The position numbers and the translations under genes are program-made. Shown piece by piece: positions 1 through 10,072 of a stretch of DNA of 64,000 nucleotides (position 1 is the stretch's first letter; every line of letters starts with the position of its first letter). The stretch comes from Anaerostipes sp. (GTDB lineage Bacteria; Bacillota; Clostridia; Lachnospirales; Lachnospiraceae): positions 88,756 to 152,755 of the forward strand of contig NZ_JAGZSD010000006.1 in the NCBI RefSeq assembly GCF_018381315.1, in the 5' to 3' direction. The notes below the pieces were generated by a model. The model was given only the letters and a program-made list of their open reading frames with translations, was not told where the DNA came from and did no database searches.

Positions 1-112
1 AAAAGCATAGCGGTTTACTGTACATTTTCGGTATTATTTGATATTGTTAAGCAAAGGAAAATAAGCAGATAAAACAGGGAATAAAATTAAGGAGATCGGG
101 GAGATTACAGGA

Positions 113-2575
113 ATGGAGCAGAAGATGTATGGTGAGGGTTTTTCGGAAGATATTTTAAAAAGCATGGATATAGGAATGAGCATGCACCGTATGGATGAGA
201 TTTTTACAGTCATCTGGGGAAATGAGGCCTTTTACCGGCTGGCAGGCTGCACAGAGGAGGAATTTCTTCTCTGGTTTCCGGATCTAAAGCAGTACGGCAG
301 GGCAAAAATGCAGGACTTCGGACCTATGATACAGCATTTTCAAAATGCATATGGCCGCGGAGAAAGAAGTGCGGAATATGAGATGCAAATGCCAGGGAAT
401 CAGGGGAGCCTTACCTGGGTGAAAATAACGGGAACCTTTGGCCGGCCAGATGAAGATGAAACCGGGACAGTTTATCTGGTATATACCGATATCAATGAAT
501 TAAAGCTAAAACAAACTGAGCTGCTTCAAAGAGAAGAAGAACGCACGAAAAATTTTGAGTGGATGCTGTCCGAGTATGCAGGAAATGTGTACATCAGTGA
601 TATGGATACTTATGAACTGCTGTATTTAAACAAGCATTCCTGCAATACACTGCAGACAACAGAGGATAAACTGGTAGGGAGAAAGTGCTATGAAGCCATA
701 CAGGGCAGAAATGCCCCCTGTCCATTCTGTACAAATGAATATTTAAACAAAGATGAAGCATATGAATGGGAATTTTTCAATCCCAATTTGAAGCGTACCT
801 TTATGATCAAAGACAGAATGCTGAATTGGAACGGCCACAGAGCACGCATAGAGCTGTCCTATGATATGTATAGTACAGAATATAAGCTGGCCAAGAAAGA
901 CCAGGAGAGAGAAGCGATACTAAAAACCATTCCGGCAGGAATGATCCGGATAGATGCCAGAGATCACCGGTCAGTACTGTGGTGCAATGATATTTTTCTG
1001 GACATGATAGAATATACAAAGGAACAGTTTGAAGAGGAACTTCACAACCGATGTGCATATATGCACCCGGATGACTTTAAACGTGCAAGCCTGATGGCTC
1101 AGGATATGAAGAAGACCGGAGAAAATGCGGTCCTTGAAGTGAGGGCTTATACCCGTTCAAAGGAGGAACGTATCTGGACAGTTACTCTGTGCTATGTAAG
1201 CGGAGAAGACAGCTGGGACGGGATCCCGACCTTGTACAGCATCGGTTTGGATATCACGGCAGAACGGAGAAAGATGGAGAAACTGCAGCACCGTGCCGAA
1301 AAAGATGCGTTAACCGGCATTTATAACCGTGCCGAAACAGAGAAACAGATCCGGCAGTATCTTGCAGAGAACGAAGATACCATGAATGCTTTATTTATGA
1401 TTGACACGGATAATTTTAAACAGATCAATGATACAAAAGGACATATGACGGGGGATACGGTCCTGTCAGCGATGGCATCCGGCATGAAAAAACTGATGCG
1501 AAGCAGTGATGTTGTAGGCAGAATCGGGGGAGATGAATTCACAGTATTTATGAAGAATATATCTTCACAGAAAGATGCAGAAAAAAGAGGAAAAGAACTG
1601 CTGAACATGTTCAGGCATTTGTTTGAAAATGATAAAAATCCTGTCAATATTACCTGCAGTATAGGAATCGCTGTCTATCCAAGAGACGGCAGGAATTTTA
1701 AAGAACTGTTCGTAAAAGCAGATAAGGCCTTATATCAGGCAAAAAGCCGGGGTAAAAATAACTATGTCATATATGGGGAGAATTCCATAAAAGGACTGGA
1801 GGACAATACTTATGTTTCACTCCGGACAGAGATAGATTCAGAAAAAAGATATGCAGAGAGTTCTGATAATCTGACCCGTTATGTATTCCGGATTCTGTAC
1901 CAGTCAGAGAATGTAGATGAGGCGGTCGACACTGCTTTGGAGATTGTAGGAAAACAGTTTGATGTAAGCCGTGCCTATGTGTTTGAAAATTCAGATGACA
2001 GCCGGTATACATCCAATACTTATGAATGGTGCAGCGAGGGTGTCTCACCGGAAATAGCGAATCTGCAGAATTGTGATTATGCGGACTACGGAGATTATAT
2101 AAAACTCTTTGGGGAAGATTCTATCTTTTATTGCCGGGATATCCATACTCTGGCGCCTGAGCAGGAAGCGCTGTTTTCTGCTCAGGGAATACACTCTACG
2201 CTGCAGTGTGCCTTCTGGGATGACGGAGTGTTTCAGGGATTTGTCGGGTTTGATGAGTGTACCGGACTGCGTCTGTGGACGCAGGAAGAAGTCAGTACTT
2301 TGTCGCTGATTGCACAGATTCTTTCTATCTTTTTGCAGAAAAAGAAAGCAAAAAGGGTCCACAAGGAGATGCAGCAGTATCAGACTGTTTTGAACAGTCT
2401 GGGTGACTGTATTTTTGTAGTAGAAGAACATGGTATTTTACTGTACGGAAATCAAAAGTTCAGAGATACTTACCCTGAATACAGGGTTGGGGAACTGTGC
2501 CGATGTGCGGCTGAAGGATCTCCCAAAATGCCGATTATATGGGACCGCAAGGAGGCCTATCTCTGCATACAATGA
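113..2575 (+). CDS. PAS-PAS-PAS-GGDEF-GAF diguanylate cyclase
   Basis: Predicted cytoplasmic sensor that makes cyclic di-GMP from two GTP. Three PAS-like domains occupy about residues 15-130, 145-262 and 268-390. The GGDEF domain (395-560) has an intact GGDEF signature at 472-476, and RSSD five residues before it matches the inhibitory I-site. A GAF domain spans about 584-745. The second PAS has a Cys cluster (KCYE, then PCPFC). The last 65 residues look like the start of another PAS domain that stops early, so the C terminus may be truncated. No membrane segment is visible. GGDEF and GAF closely resemble those of the protein at 4224, suggesting local duplication. It converges with the regulator ending at 2585, 9 bp away. 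ATG at 113 follows GGGGAG. Activity is inferred from motifs; the signal is unknown. Confidence 0.88.
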   Translation: MEQKMYGEGFSEDILKSMDIGMSMHRMDEIFTVIWGNEAFYRLAGCTEEEFLLWFPDLKQYGRAKMQDFGPMIQHFQNAYGRGERSAEYEMQMPGNQGSLTWVKITGTFGRPDEDETGTVYLVYTDINELKLKQTELLQREEERTKNFEWMLSEYAGNVYISDMDTYELLYLNKHSCNTLQTTEDKLVGRKCYEAIQGRNAPCPFCTNEYLNKDEAYEWEFFNPNLKRTFMIKDRMLNWNGHRARIELSYDMYSTEYKLAKKDQEREAILKTIPAGMIRIDARDHRSVLWCNDIFLDMIEYTKEQFEEELHNRCAYMHPDDFKRASLMAQDMKKTGENAVLEVRAYTRSKEERIWTVTLCYVSGEDSWDGIPTLYSIGLDITAERRKMEKLQHRAEKDALTGIYNRAETEKQIRQYLAENEDTMNALFMIDTDNFKQINDTKGHMTGDTVLSAMASGMKKLMRSSDVVGRIGGDEFTVFMKNISSQKDAEKRGKELLNMFRHLFENDKNPVNITCSIGIAVYPRDGRNFKELFVKADKALYQAKSRGKNNYVIYGENSIKGLEDNTYVSLRTEIDSEKRYAESSDNLTRYVFRILYQSENVDEAVDTALEIVGKQFDVSRAYVFENSDDSRYTSNTYEWCSEGVSPEIANLQNCDYADYGDYIKLFGEDSIFYCRDIHTLAPEQEALFSAQGIHSTLQCAFWDDGVFQGFVGFDECTGLRLWTQEEVSTLSLIAQILSIFLQKKKAKRVHKEMQQYQTVLNSLGDCIFVVEEHGILLYGNQKFRDTYPEYRVGELCRCAAEGSPKMPIIWDRKEAYLCIQ

Positions 2576-2584
2576 TGCAGAAGA

Positions 2585-4039
2585 TCAAAAACCGGAAATG
2601 TGTTCTGCGCCTTCAACACCGATTTCCAGGAGTTCCTTTTTTGCCGATGTAAAATTACGTTCAAACAGTGTCCGGAAGGCCCGGGCAAGTTCATTGTAGT
2701 CTGCACGGACACAGCCGCTGCGGATAGATGAAGAGATCGAGGACCATCCGGCAACAGGTTCAGAACCTGTTTTATCAAGGCGCAGGATGCTGCCTCTTAG
2801 CAAAAGGAGGGTAAGTTTACTGTAAATATCCTGTATGGCAGCCAGAGGGCAGTACCGGACTACAGCCTGAAGACCGATGCTGATCGTATGCACCATAGAG
2901 TTTGTCTCATCGGGCATCGATGCAGCGCTGTAAAGATCCTCCAGCATTTCCCGGGGGACATGGGGAAACGAAGCGAGCATCACCGGTTCACTGATGACGG
3001 CAAGTATCTGCAGAGCTTCCAAAAAGACTCTCAGATTGTCATCCAGAGTCAGATCCTTCAGCTTATATGGAATCTCAGATCCGCCCCGGGAGACAACAAA
3101 GGTTCCGACTCCATTGACTGTTTCCGTGATATCCAGCTTGTTCAGAAGACTGATGGTTCTTCGGGCAGTTATTTCAGAAATGTGGTAAATATCAGCCAGG
3201 GCCGGACTGCCGGGAAGGCGGACACCGACAGGGTAGACGTTCTGGTTGATTTTGCAGATGAGATCAATTGCAACAATGTCGCAGTAACGGATGCGTCCTT
3301 TGCGGGGCTCCCAGCTGAAAACATCAGGAGATCCGCTGCCGGGGCAGTTACCGGACTCTGTATTTTTAAGAAATTCTTCAATGCTGTGAAAAAACAGTGT
3401 GCCTAATCTCTCCAGTTTTTCTTTCGGAAAGCCGGCAGTATCTTTTGGTTTTGTCTGGAGATAGTCTGTATATTCTAAAGTGATTTTCTTCAAAAGAGAA
3501 TCAGCCTTTTCTTTCCCATATTTTAAATATAAAATATCCAGGAATGCACTTCCTGAAAAAGAACTGATATCGTAATAAAGACTGAGAACCGTTTGATTCC
3601 CGAACTGAAGGAGGGTCTGTTCAAATTGCTGGTAAAGATCACGTCCGGCATGACGGCCCATAAAAACCTTTTGGTACCGGGGAGAAGAAAAGGTTTTCCC
3701 AGCATGCTGAATAATATACAAACAGAGTGCAGGAGAGATCAATTCGAGACTCTGGCATAAATCAAGAAGAGACCTTCTGCGCCGTTTGAAAATATCACTT
3801 TCAAGATAATTGTCATAAGGCTTATTTAAGACGGTTGTGGCACTGCCCCTGCAAAGTTTTATGAGGCCGTCAGACTCCAGCATTTTGAGTGCTCTCTGGG
3901 CAGGACAGTAGGAGACCTGGAACTGCCGGGCAATTTGTTTCGCAGAGGGAAACCGTTTCTCGTCATCATAAAAGCCCATCTGTATTTTCCCTGAAAGATT
4001 GCGATAAATCGTCTGTTCCTGACTGTGATAGTTGGACAT
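2585..4039 (-). CDS. Double-headed GntR-like transcriptional regulator
   Basis: A 484-residue protein with two winged-helix segments of GntR type, at about residues 8-70 (FPSAKQIARQFQVSY region) and 250-320 (SEITARRTISLLNKL region, then a VNGVGTFVV wing). Each is followed by about 150 mostly helical residues, so the layout is wHTH-helical-wHTH-helical, like two GntR protomers fused. A second protein with the same layout lies at 17100-18524. It is divergent from the GGDEF-EAL gene at 4224 across about 180 bp, so regulation of that gene, of itself, or both is plausible. A TATAAT on its strand lies in this gap. The start is preceded by AAAGGATG. The family is not one I can name; DNA binding is well supported, the ligand is unknown. 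Confidence 0.75.
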   Translation of the reverse strand: MSNYHSQEQTIYRNLSGKIQMGFYDDEKRFPSAKQIARQFQVSYCPAQRALKMLESDGLIKLCRGSATTVLNKPYDNYLESDIFKRRRRSLLDLCQSLELISPALCLYIIQHAGKTFSSPRYQKVFMGRHAGRDLYQQFEQTLLQFGNQTVLSLYYDISSFSGSAFLDILYLKYGKEKADSLLKKITLEYTDYLQTKPKDTAGFPKEKLERLGTLFFHSIEEFLKNTESGNCPGSGSPDVFSWEPRKGRIRYCDIVAIDLICKINQNVYPVGVRLPGSPALADIYHISEITARRTISLLNKLDITETVNGVGTFVVSRGGSEIPYKLKDLTLDDNLRVFLEALQILAVISEPVMLASFPHVPREMLEDLYSAASMPDETNSMVHTISIGLQAVVRYCPLAAIQDIYSKLTLLLLRGSILRLDKTGSEPVAGWSSISSSIRSGCVRADYNELARAFRTLFERNFTSAKKELLEIGVEGAEHISGF

Positions 4040-4223
4040 ATTCTTGCATCCTTTCTCGTGATGTGTTTAGGAATAATGCAGGCATTCCGTAAATTCTTTT
4101 CTTAATTATAATAGCATAAATCGCATTGAAACGATGATATTTACACCAGATTAAAACAATATATGATATAATATGAGCAAGCTATAAGTAAAAGGTTTTT
4201 ATTGGATATAAAGGGGAGACAAA

Positions 4224-7200
4224 ATGGCAAACAGAGAAAAGGATGATTGTCTGGAAACTGATAAGTTTTCTGTTGATTTGTCAGAAATCATAATTTTTGA
4301 GTGGGATATAAAATCAGACAGGCTGACATGTTCCCGGAGCGATGGAGTAAAGGTCCGTTGCAAGAACGTATACAATGATGCTGGCAGGAACAAAAAATTA
4401 TTTTCGCTTATCCATCCGGAAGATGTTTTGCTGCTGACCAGATTTCAGGACAAAGTAAGACAGGGGAACTTGTATTCTTCGGCAGAATTCCGTTGTTTGA
4501 ATTCTGAGGAGAAGTATAACTGGTGCCAGATTTATGCTATAACCCAATATGACAGTGATAATATTCCGGCGAAAGCGGTGGGAACTTTTTGGAATGTCCA
4601 GAAGGAAAAACTTAAGCTGCAGAAGTTAAGGCACAGAGCTGAAAAAGATGCTTTGACAGGAATTTATAATCGGGAAACGACAGAAGAACAGGTACAGGAA
4701 TACCTGGAGGCACAGCCGGACAGTTCATGTGCCTTATTTATGATTGATACGGATAATTTTAAACAGATCAATGATAGAAAAGGGCATATGCTTGGGGATG
4801 TGGTTCTTTCCGAAATGGCCGGTACTATGAAAAAGCTGATGTCTGAAAACGATATTGTGGGAAGAATCGGAGGAGATGAGTTCACTATATTTATGAAGAA
4901 TATTTCTTCCCCGACTGCGGCTGAGAAAAAAGCAAAAGAGCTGTCCCAAATGTTTGGCCATCTATTTGAAAACGAAAAAGAAGCGGTGCAGGTGACTTGC
5001 AGCATCGGTGTTGCTCTGTACCCTGAAAACGGAAAAGATTTTAATTCTTTATACCGGTGTGCGGATATTGCTCTTTATCAGGCAAAAAAGCAGGGAAAAA
5101 ACAGATATATAATGTACGATAAGGACAGGCCGTTATGTACGGAAGAGGCGGAATGCTCTTTTTTAGGTACAGCAATCGATTCAGAGAAACAATTCTCTGA
5201 TGGGCCGGACAATCTGGCCCGCTATGTTTTTCGGATTTTATATGACATGAAAGACATGGATCAGGCAGTTCAGACTATTTTAGAGATCGTAGGAAAACGG
5301 TTCGATGTGAGCAGGGCTTACGTTTTTGAAAGCAGTGAAGACGGGGAGTATTGTTTTAATACATACGAATGGTGCAATGACGGAATATCTCCGCAGAAAG
5401 AGAAACTGCAGAATATTAAATACAGTCAGTTCGGGGATTATAAAACTCTGTTTGCCGATAATTCGGTTTTTTACTGCAGAGATATTCATACACTGCTGCC
5501 GGAGCAGGTGGAGATTTTTGAGGAACAGGGGATCCATTCCACGCTTCAGTGTGCTTTCTGGAATGAAAATGTATTCAGCGGGTTTGTAGGGTTTGATGAG
5601 TGCACAGGGGTCCGGCTGTGGACAAAGGAGGAAGTAAACGCCTTGTCTCTTATTTCACAAATCCTGGCTACTTTTTTGCAAAAAAAGGAGGTTTCAGAGC
5701 GGAATCGGAAAATAGAGCAGGAACTCCAGTTTGTCAGAGAGGCCGGATTTCCTGTGAAATGCGGAGATGAAGATTATCATATTGCTGCTGAAAAAAGCAT
5801 TGTGGACTGCATTCACTGCCTCACTTCTTCAGAATACTTGGAAGATTCCATTGAGTATGTATTAGAGATTATTGGAGAGTATTATCAGTCGGACCGCGTT
5901 TATATTATTGAAATAGATGAGGAACGGAGCGTTGCCAGCAATACATATGAGATTTGTGCAAAGGGAGTAAAACCGCAGAAAGAGATTCTCCAGGATGTCT
6001 CTATTGAAACTATTGCGTTTTGGCTTCAGGGATTTGAAGCCGGAGATTATATAGAGGTGGAGGATGTTGAAAGCCTGGGAGATGACCGGCGGTTGGAATA
6101 TGAGATATTAAAGACTCAGGGAGTTCAGAGCCTGCTTGCAGTGCCGCTGCATGTCAAAGGAGCAGTAAAAGGATTTTTGGGAATTGATGATCCGAAACGA
6201 TATAAAAAGAATATCCGATATTTAAAAGAGCTCTCATATTTTATTGAAAATGAGATTTCCAAGACAATATTACAGAGAAAACTGAAGCGGATGAGCTATC
6301 AGGATTCTATGACAGGTCTGGAAAACAGGAACAGCTATGCAGAATACTGCAGCAGTTTTGCAGAACAGAGTCCGGTACCGGCAGGAGTCATTTTTATGGA
6401 TATTAACGGACTCAAAATCATGAATGATACAAAGGGCCATATCTGCGGAAATATGCTGATTATGCACATAGCAGATAAAATGAAACAGTATTTTCCGGAC
6501 GGAAGAAAATTCCGCCTCAGCGGAGACGAATTTTTAATTGTGACAGAAAAAATGGAGTATGACAGGTTCAGTAAGATGCTTCATGCCATGACAGAGAGCC
6601 TGTCTGAGAATGGCCGGTGTATCGTGTCGGTCGGAACCACATGGAGTGATGTGCGGACTGACCTGCTGCAGCTGGTTAATAAAGCGGACCGGCTTATGCA
6701 CCTTAACAAACAGGATTACTATAAGAAGAACGAGAAGATAGCCGCTGAGAAAATGCCTTTATTTAAGGAATTGCTGGAATCTATTATCAATAAGGAATTT
6801 GTACTGTATCTGCAGCCGAAATACTGTGTGAAAGAAGATCGGATAAAAAGTGCGGAGGTTCTGATCCGGTATAAAGAAAAAGATGGAACGGTCATATCAC
6901 CATTTCAATTTATCCCTCTGCTGGAAAGTGAAGGGCTGATTTCTTATATTGATTTTTTTGTGATGGAAGAAGTGTGCAGGCTTCTTACAAAATGGAAGGA
7001 CACCGGGCTGTCTCATATAAAACTTGCCATTAACTTTTCCAGGATCACATTGCTGGACGACCATTTTTTTGAGCAGTTTTGGAGTGTTTTTCAAAAATAC
7101 AGCTTAAGTCCCGGACAGCTTGAAGTGGAAATCACAGAAACTCAGGAAACACTGAATAAAAAACAGATGGCACAATTATTGGAAAAGATGAAAAAACATG

Positions 7201-7523
7201 GATTTTCGATTGCTTTTGATGATTTTGGAGGCGGAAATTCTTCTTATGAATTTTTGATGATGACCAATTTTGATATGCTGAAAATTGACAAAGGGATTAT
7301 ACAAAAATATCAGGAGTCGGAGAAAGGAGAAATCCTCATAAATCACATTGTGGAGATGAGTCATGCTATTGGAACGCAGTGCTGTGCAGAAGGGGTGGAG
7401 ACAGAAGAACAATTTGAGTTTATGAAAAGGGCCGGATGTGATTATGTTCAGGGGTATTTGATCAGCAGGCCTGTTCCGGCAGAACAATTTGAGGAAGAAT
7501 TTATGCTGCGCCAAGACACTTAA
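4224..7523 (+). CDS. PAS-GGDEF-GAF-GAF-GGDEF-EAL c-di-GMP turnover protein
   Basis: A large cytoplasmic cyclic di-GMP enzyme. In order: PAS-like (10-125), GGDEF (about 135-300, intact GGDEF but SEND where an I-site RxxD would be), GAF (328-485), a second GAF (520-680), a second GGDEF (690-840, SGDEF with the FMDINGLK metal and base region kept), and EAL (850-1090). The EAL keeps EVLIR (E878), the INFS Asn, ITET, DDFGGG, the Lys of LKIDK, CAEGVET and VQGY, so phosphodiesterase activity is predicted. The first GGDEF-GAF unit is nearly the same as in the gene at 113. RBS GGGGAG before ATG. It is followed 50 bp later by a hybrid kinase. Which activity dominates cannot be told from sequence. Confidence 0.9.
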   Translation: MANREKDDCLETDKFSVDLSEIIIFEWDIKSDRLTCSRSDGVKVRCKNVYNDAGRNKKLFSLIHPEDVLLLTRFQDKVRQGNLYSSAEFRCLNSEEKYNWCQIYAITQYDSDNIPAKAVGTFWNVQKEKLKLQKLRHRAEKDALTGIYNRETTEEQVQEYLEAQPDSSCALFMIDTDNFKQINDRKGHMLGDVVLSEMAGTMKKLMSENDIVGRIGGDEFTIFMKNISSPTAAEKKAKELSQMFGHLFENEKEAVQVTCSIGVALYPENGKDFNSLYRCADIALYQAKKQGKNRYIMYDKDRPLCTEEAECSFLGTAIDSEKQFSDGPDNLARYVFRILYDMKDMDQAVQTILEIVGKRFDVSRAYVFESSEDGEYCFNTYEWCNDGISPQKEKLQNIKYSQFGDYKTLFADNSVFYCRDIHTLLPEQVEIFEEQGIHSTLQCAFWNENVFSGFVGFDECTGVRLWTKEEVNALSLISQILATFLQKKEVSERNRKIEQELQFVREAGFPVKCGDEDYHIAAEKSIVDCIHCLTSSEYLEDSIEYVLEIIGEYYQSDRVYIIEIDEERSVASNTYEICAKGVKPQKEILQDVSIETIAFWLQGFEAGDYIEVEDVESLGDDRRLEYEILKTQGVQSLLAVPLHVKGAVKGFLGIDDPKRYKKNIRYLKELSYFIENEISKTILQRKLKRMSYQDSMTGLENRNSYAEYCSSFAEQSPVPAGVIFMDINGLKIMNDTKGHICGNMLIMHIADKMKQYFPDGRKFRLSGDEFLIVTEKMEYDRFSKMLHAMTESLSENGRCIVSVGTTWSDVRTDLLQLVNKADRLMHLNKQDYYKKNEKIAAEKMPLFKELLESIINKEFVLYLQPKYCVKEDRIKSAEVLIRYKEKDGTVISPFQFIPLLESEGLISYIDFFVMEEVCRLLTKWKDTGLSHIKLAINFSRITLLDDHFFEQFWSVFQKYSLSPGQLEVEITETQETLNKKQMAQLLEKMKKHGFSIAFDDFGGGNSSYEFLMMTNFDMLKIDKGIIQKYQESEKGEILINHIVEMSHAIGTQCCAEGVETEEQFEFMKRAGCDYVQGYLISRPVPAEQFEEEFMLRQDT

Positions 7524-7573
7524 TAAGTTGTAATTAAAAATGCTGTTTGCTATATGATTGAAGGAGAAGGGGT

Positions 7574-10030
7574 ATGGAACATCAGAAAACGAAGCGGCTG
7601 GAAGAAAGAGCCGGTACAAATATGGTTTATGAGGAAACGGACTGTAAAAATCCTAAGCCGGAGCAGCAGAATCGCCAGTTAGAAAAAAAGGCCAGCTACT
7701 TTAAGTGGATGCTGGATGAATATGCAGGCAATGTATATATTGCGGATATACAGACCTACGAACTTTTATACCTCAATCAGGCTGCCTGCGAGACACTGTG
7801 CCAGCCGGCAGAAAAGCTGGTTGGCCGCAAGTGTTATGAGGTTATTCAGGGGAGGGAGGAACCATGTCCTTTCTGTACAAATGGCCTTCTGACAGAAGAT
7901 GAGTTCTATGAGTGGGATTTTTATAATCCGGTTCTGAAACGTACATTTATAGTAAAAAACAGGATCGTTAATTGGGAGGATCACAGGGCCCGGCTTGAAC
8001 TGTCACATGATAATATGAGTCCGGAGTATAAGCTGGAGAAGAGAGACCGGGAGAGAGAAGCCATTATAAGATCTATTCCGGGAGGATTTGCACGTGTGGA
8101 TGCCCGGGACTTTAAGACAATTATCTGGTATGGGGGAGAATTTCTTCCTCTGATTGGCTATACAAAAGAACAGTTTCAAAATGAGGTTCACTCCCAGTGT
8201 GACTATGTGCATCCGGATGATTTAGCCCGTGTGGAGGAAGTGATGCGAAAATCCAAGGCGACCGGGGAAGATAAAGCCATAGAGGCGCGTATTGTGGCCC
8301 GTGACGGAAAAACCAAGATCCTGACCATGACCTTTAGCTATGTGAGCGGAAAGGACAGCTGGGACGGGTTAGATTCCTTTTACAGCATTGGAATAGATAT
8401 AACAAAGGAGAGAGAAGAACAGGACAGACAGCGCATTGCATTGGAAGATGCCTATCAGGCGGCCAGAGTGGCAAATGCAGCAAAAACAAATTTTCTATCC
8501 TCTATGTCACATGATATCCGGACTCCGATGAATGCTATCATGGGTATGGCTGCTATTGCGCAGGCAAATCTGGAATATCCGGATAAGATAAAAGACTGTA
8601 TGGACAAGATTAATACTTCCAGCAGGCATTTGCTCAGCCTGATCAATGAGGTTTTGGATATGTCAAAGATCGAGAGCGGGAAGATAAATATTGCATTGGA
8701 GCAGGTCAGCCTTCCTGAAATGGTCGAAACAGTTACTTCGATGTGCCTTCCTCTGATAAATGAAAAGCACCAGTATTTTGAGATGAGCATCGGACATGTA
8801 TCCCATGAAAATGTGGTGGCAGACGGAGACAGGCTCAGGCAGGTTTTGATGAATATCCTGTCCAATGCAATAAAGTATACTCCCGAAGGAGGAACCATTA
8901 CTCTGCGCATCAATGAGCAGTATTCGCCTAATCCGAAGAAAAGCCAGTACGAGTTTATCTGTATTGATACCGGCATTGGAATTTCCGAGGATTTTCTGCC
9001 GCATATCTTTGATCCGTTTTCACGGGCAGAAGATTCCCGTATTAGTAAAATCCAGGGGACCGGTCTGGGGATGGCAATTACAGAGAACATTGTGCGAATG
9101 ATGAACGGTACCATAGGAGTGGAAAGCAAGATTGGAAAGGGAAGCAAATTTACGGTCTCTGTCCCTCTTGAAATTTGTGGGGAGGAAGCACAAGGCAGCG
9201 ATGAATTAACCGGACTTCCGGTATTGGTAGTGGATGATGACCAGATCACTTGTGAGAATGCCGCTGCACTTCTCCACGAGATCGGCATGCGGGGAGACTG
9301 GGTTTTATCGGGGAAAGAAGCCATTGACAGAATTGCAGAAGCCCATGAGAAGCAGGAGGATTTCTTCGTTGTCATTCTGGACTGGAAGATGCCGGGGATG
9401 GACGGGTTGGATGCGACAAAGGCCATCCGCAGAAAGTTAGGTGATCAGGTTCCAATTATTGTGATATCCGCCTATGATTATTCTGATATTGAAGAAGAGT
9501 TTTTGGAGGCCGGCGCTGACGCATTTATCACCAAGCCTCTTTTTAAGTCGAAGATGCTGCAGGTTCTGCATTTATTTGTCTCTGCGGACAAAGGAAATGA
9601 TACAGAGACTAAAGAGGAAGAGAATGGGACAGAAATAGAAGGCAGAAGAGTGCTTCTGGTAGAAGATAACGATATTAACCGGGAAATTGTTACAGAGCTG
9701 CTTGAAATGAATCAGATCAGTGTAGATTCAGCCGGAAACGGACAGCTGGGCAAAGAAGCCTTTGAAGCATCAGCACCGGGGGATTACAGTGCTATTTTAA
9801 TGGATATCCAGATGCCTGTAATGAACGGCTATGACGCGACAGCAGCTATCCGCAGTTTGGAAAGGGATGATGCCCATACGATTCCCATTATAGCCCTGAC
9901 GGCCAATGCATTTACTACAGATGCGGCAAAAGGCTACAGTGTAGGTATGAATGATTATCTTGCCAAACCAATAGAGATTGAACACCTGATGCAAGTTCTG
10001 CGCAGATGGATGGGAAAGAGAAGTAAGTAA
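7574..10030 (+). CDS. Hybrid sensor histidine kinase (PAS-PAS-HisKA-HATPase-REC-REC)
   Basis: Soluble hybrid kinase with no obvious membrane segment. PAS domains at about 35-150 (with the KCYE/PCPFC cysteine cluster also seen in the protein at 113) and 165-275. The dimerisation box SMSHDIRTP carries phospho-acceptor His313. The ATPase domain has DTGIGI and GTGLGMAI motifs. Two receiver domains follow, with acceptor Asp603 (ILDWKMPGMDG) and Asp744 (LMDIQMPVMNG). There is no HPt domain in the chain; a free HPt protein at 18700 could serve as partner. It probably shares transcription with the GGDEF-EAL gene 50 bp upstream, which would link phosphorelay and c-di-GMP signalling. No DNA-binding output is present. 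Confidence 0.9.
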   Translation: MEHQKTKRLEERAGTNMVYEETDCKNPKPEQQNRQLEKKASYFKWMLDEYAGNVYIADIQTYELLYLNQAACETLCQPAEKLVGRKCYEVIQGREEPCPFCTNGLLTEDEFYEWDFYNPVLKRTFIVKNRIVNWEDHRARLELSHDNMSPEYKLEKRDREREAIIRSIPGGFARVDARDFKTIIWYGGEFLPLIGYTKEQFQNEVHSQCDYVHPDDLARVEEVMRKSKATGEDKAIEARIVARDGKTKILTMTFSYVSGKDSWDGLDSFYSIGIDITKEREEQDRQRIALEDAYQAARVANAAKTNFLSSMSHDIRTPMNAIMGMAAIAQANLEYPDKIKDCMDKINTSSRHLLSLINEVLDMSKIESGKINIALEQVSLPEMVETVTSMCLPLINEKHQYFEMSIGHVSHENVVADGDRLRQVLMNILSNAIKYTPEGGTITLRINEQYSPNPKKSQYEFICIDTGIGISEDFLPHIFDPFSRAEDSRISKIQGTGLGMAITENIVRMMNGTIGVESKIGKGSKFTVSVPLEICGEEAQGSDELTGLPVLVVDDDQITCENAAALLHEIGMRGDWVLSGKEAIDRIAEAHEKQEDFFVVILDWKMPGMDGLDATKAIRRKLGDQVPIIVISAYDYSDIEEEFLEAGADAFITKPLFKSKMLQVLHLFVSADKGNDTETKEEENGTEIEGRRVLLVEDNDINREIVTELLEMNQISVDSAGNGQLGKEAFEASAPGDYSAILMDIQMPVMNGYDATAAIRSLERDDAHTIPIIALTANAFTTDAAKGYSVGMNDYLAKPIEIEHLMQVLRRWMGKRSK

Positions 10031-10072
10031 TCATCTGCACACTTATAAAGGAAGAAAGGTTTGGATAGCCTA

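Noticed and set aside
2430..2699. Frameshifted continuation of the first cyclase
   Set aside because: The alternative frame runs into the antisense of the regulator and shows no PAS sequence, so a simple one-base frameshift does not restore the domain.
2888..3406. Plus-strand open frame opposite the first double-headed regulator
   Set aside because: The minus-strand frame has two recognisable winged helices; this one has no motif or RBS.
4040..4223. c-di-GMP riboswitch before the GGDEF-EAL gene
   Set aside because: Looked for because of the context; no GEMM-like conserved core is visible.
8455..9426. Long open frame of 323 codons on the minus strand inside the hybrid kinase gene
   Set aside because: It lies wholly opposite well-conserved kinase and receiver domains, has no RBS and encodes a Ser/Ile-rich sequence with no domain; a shadow frame.
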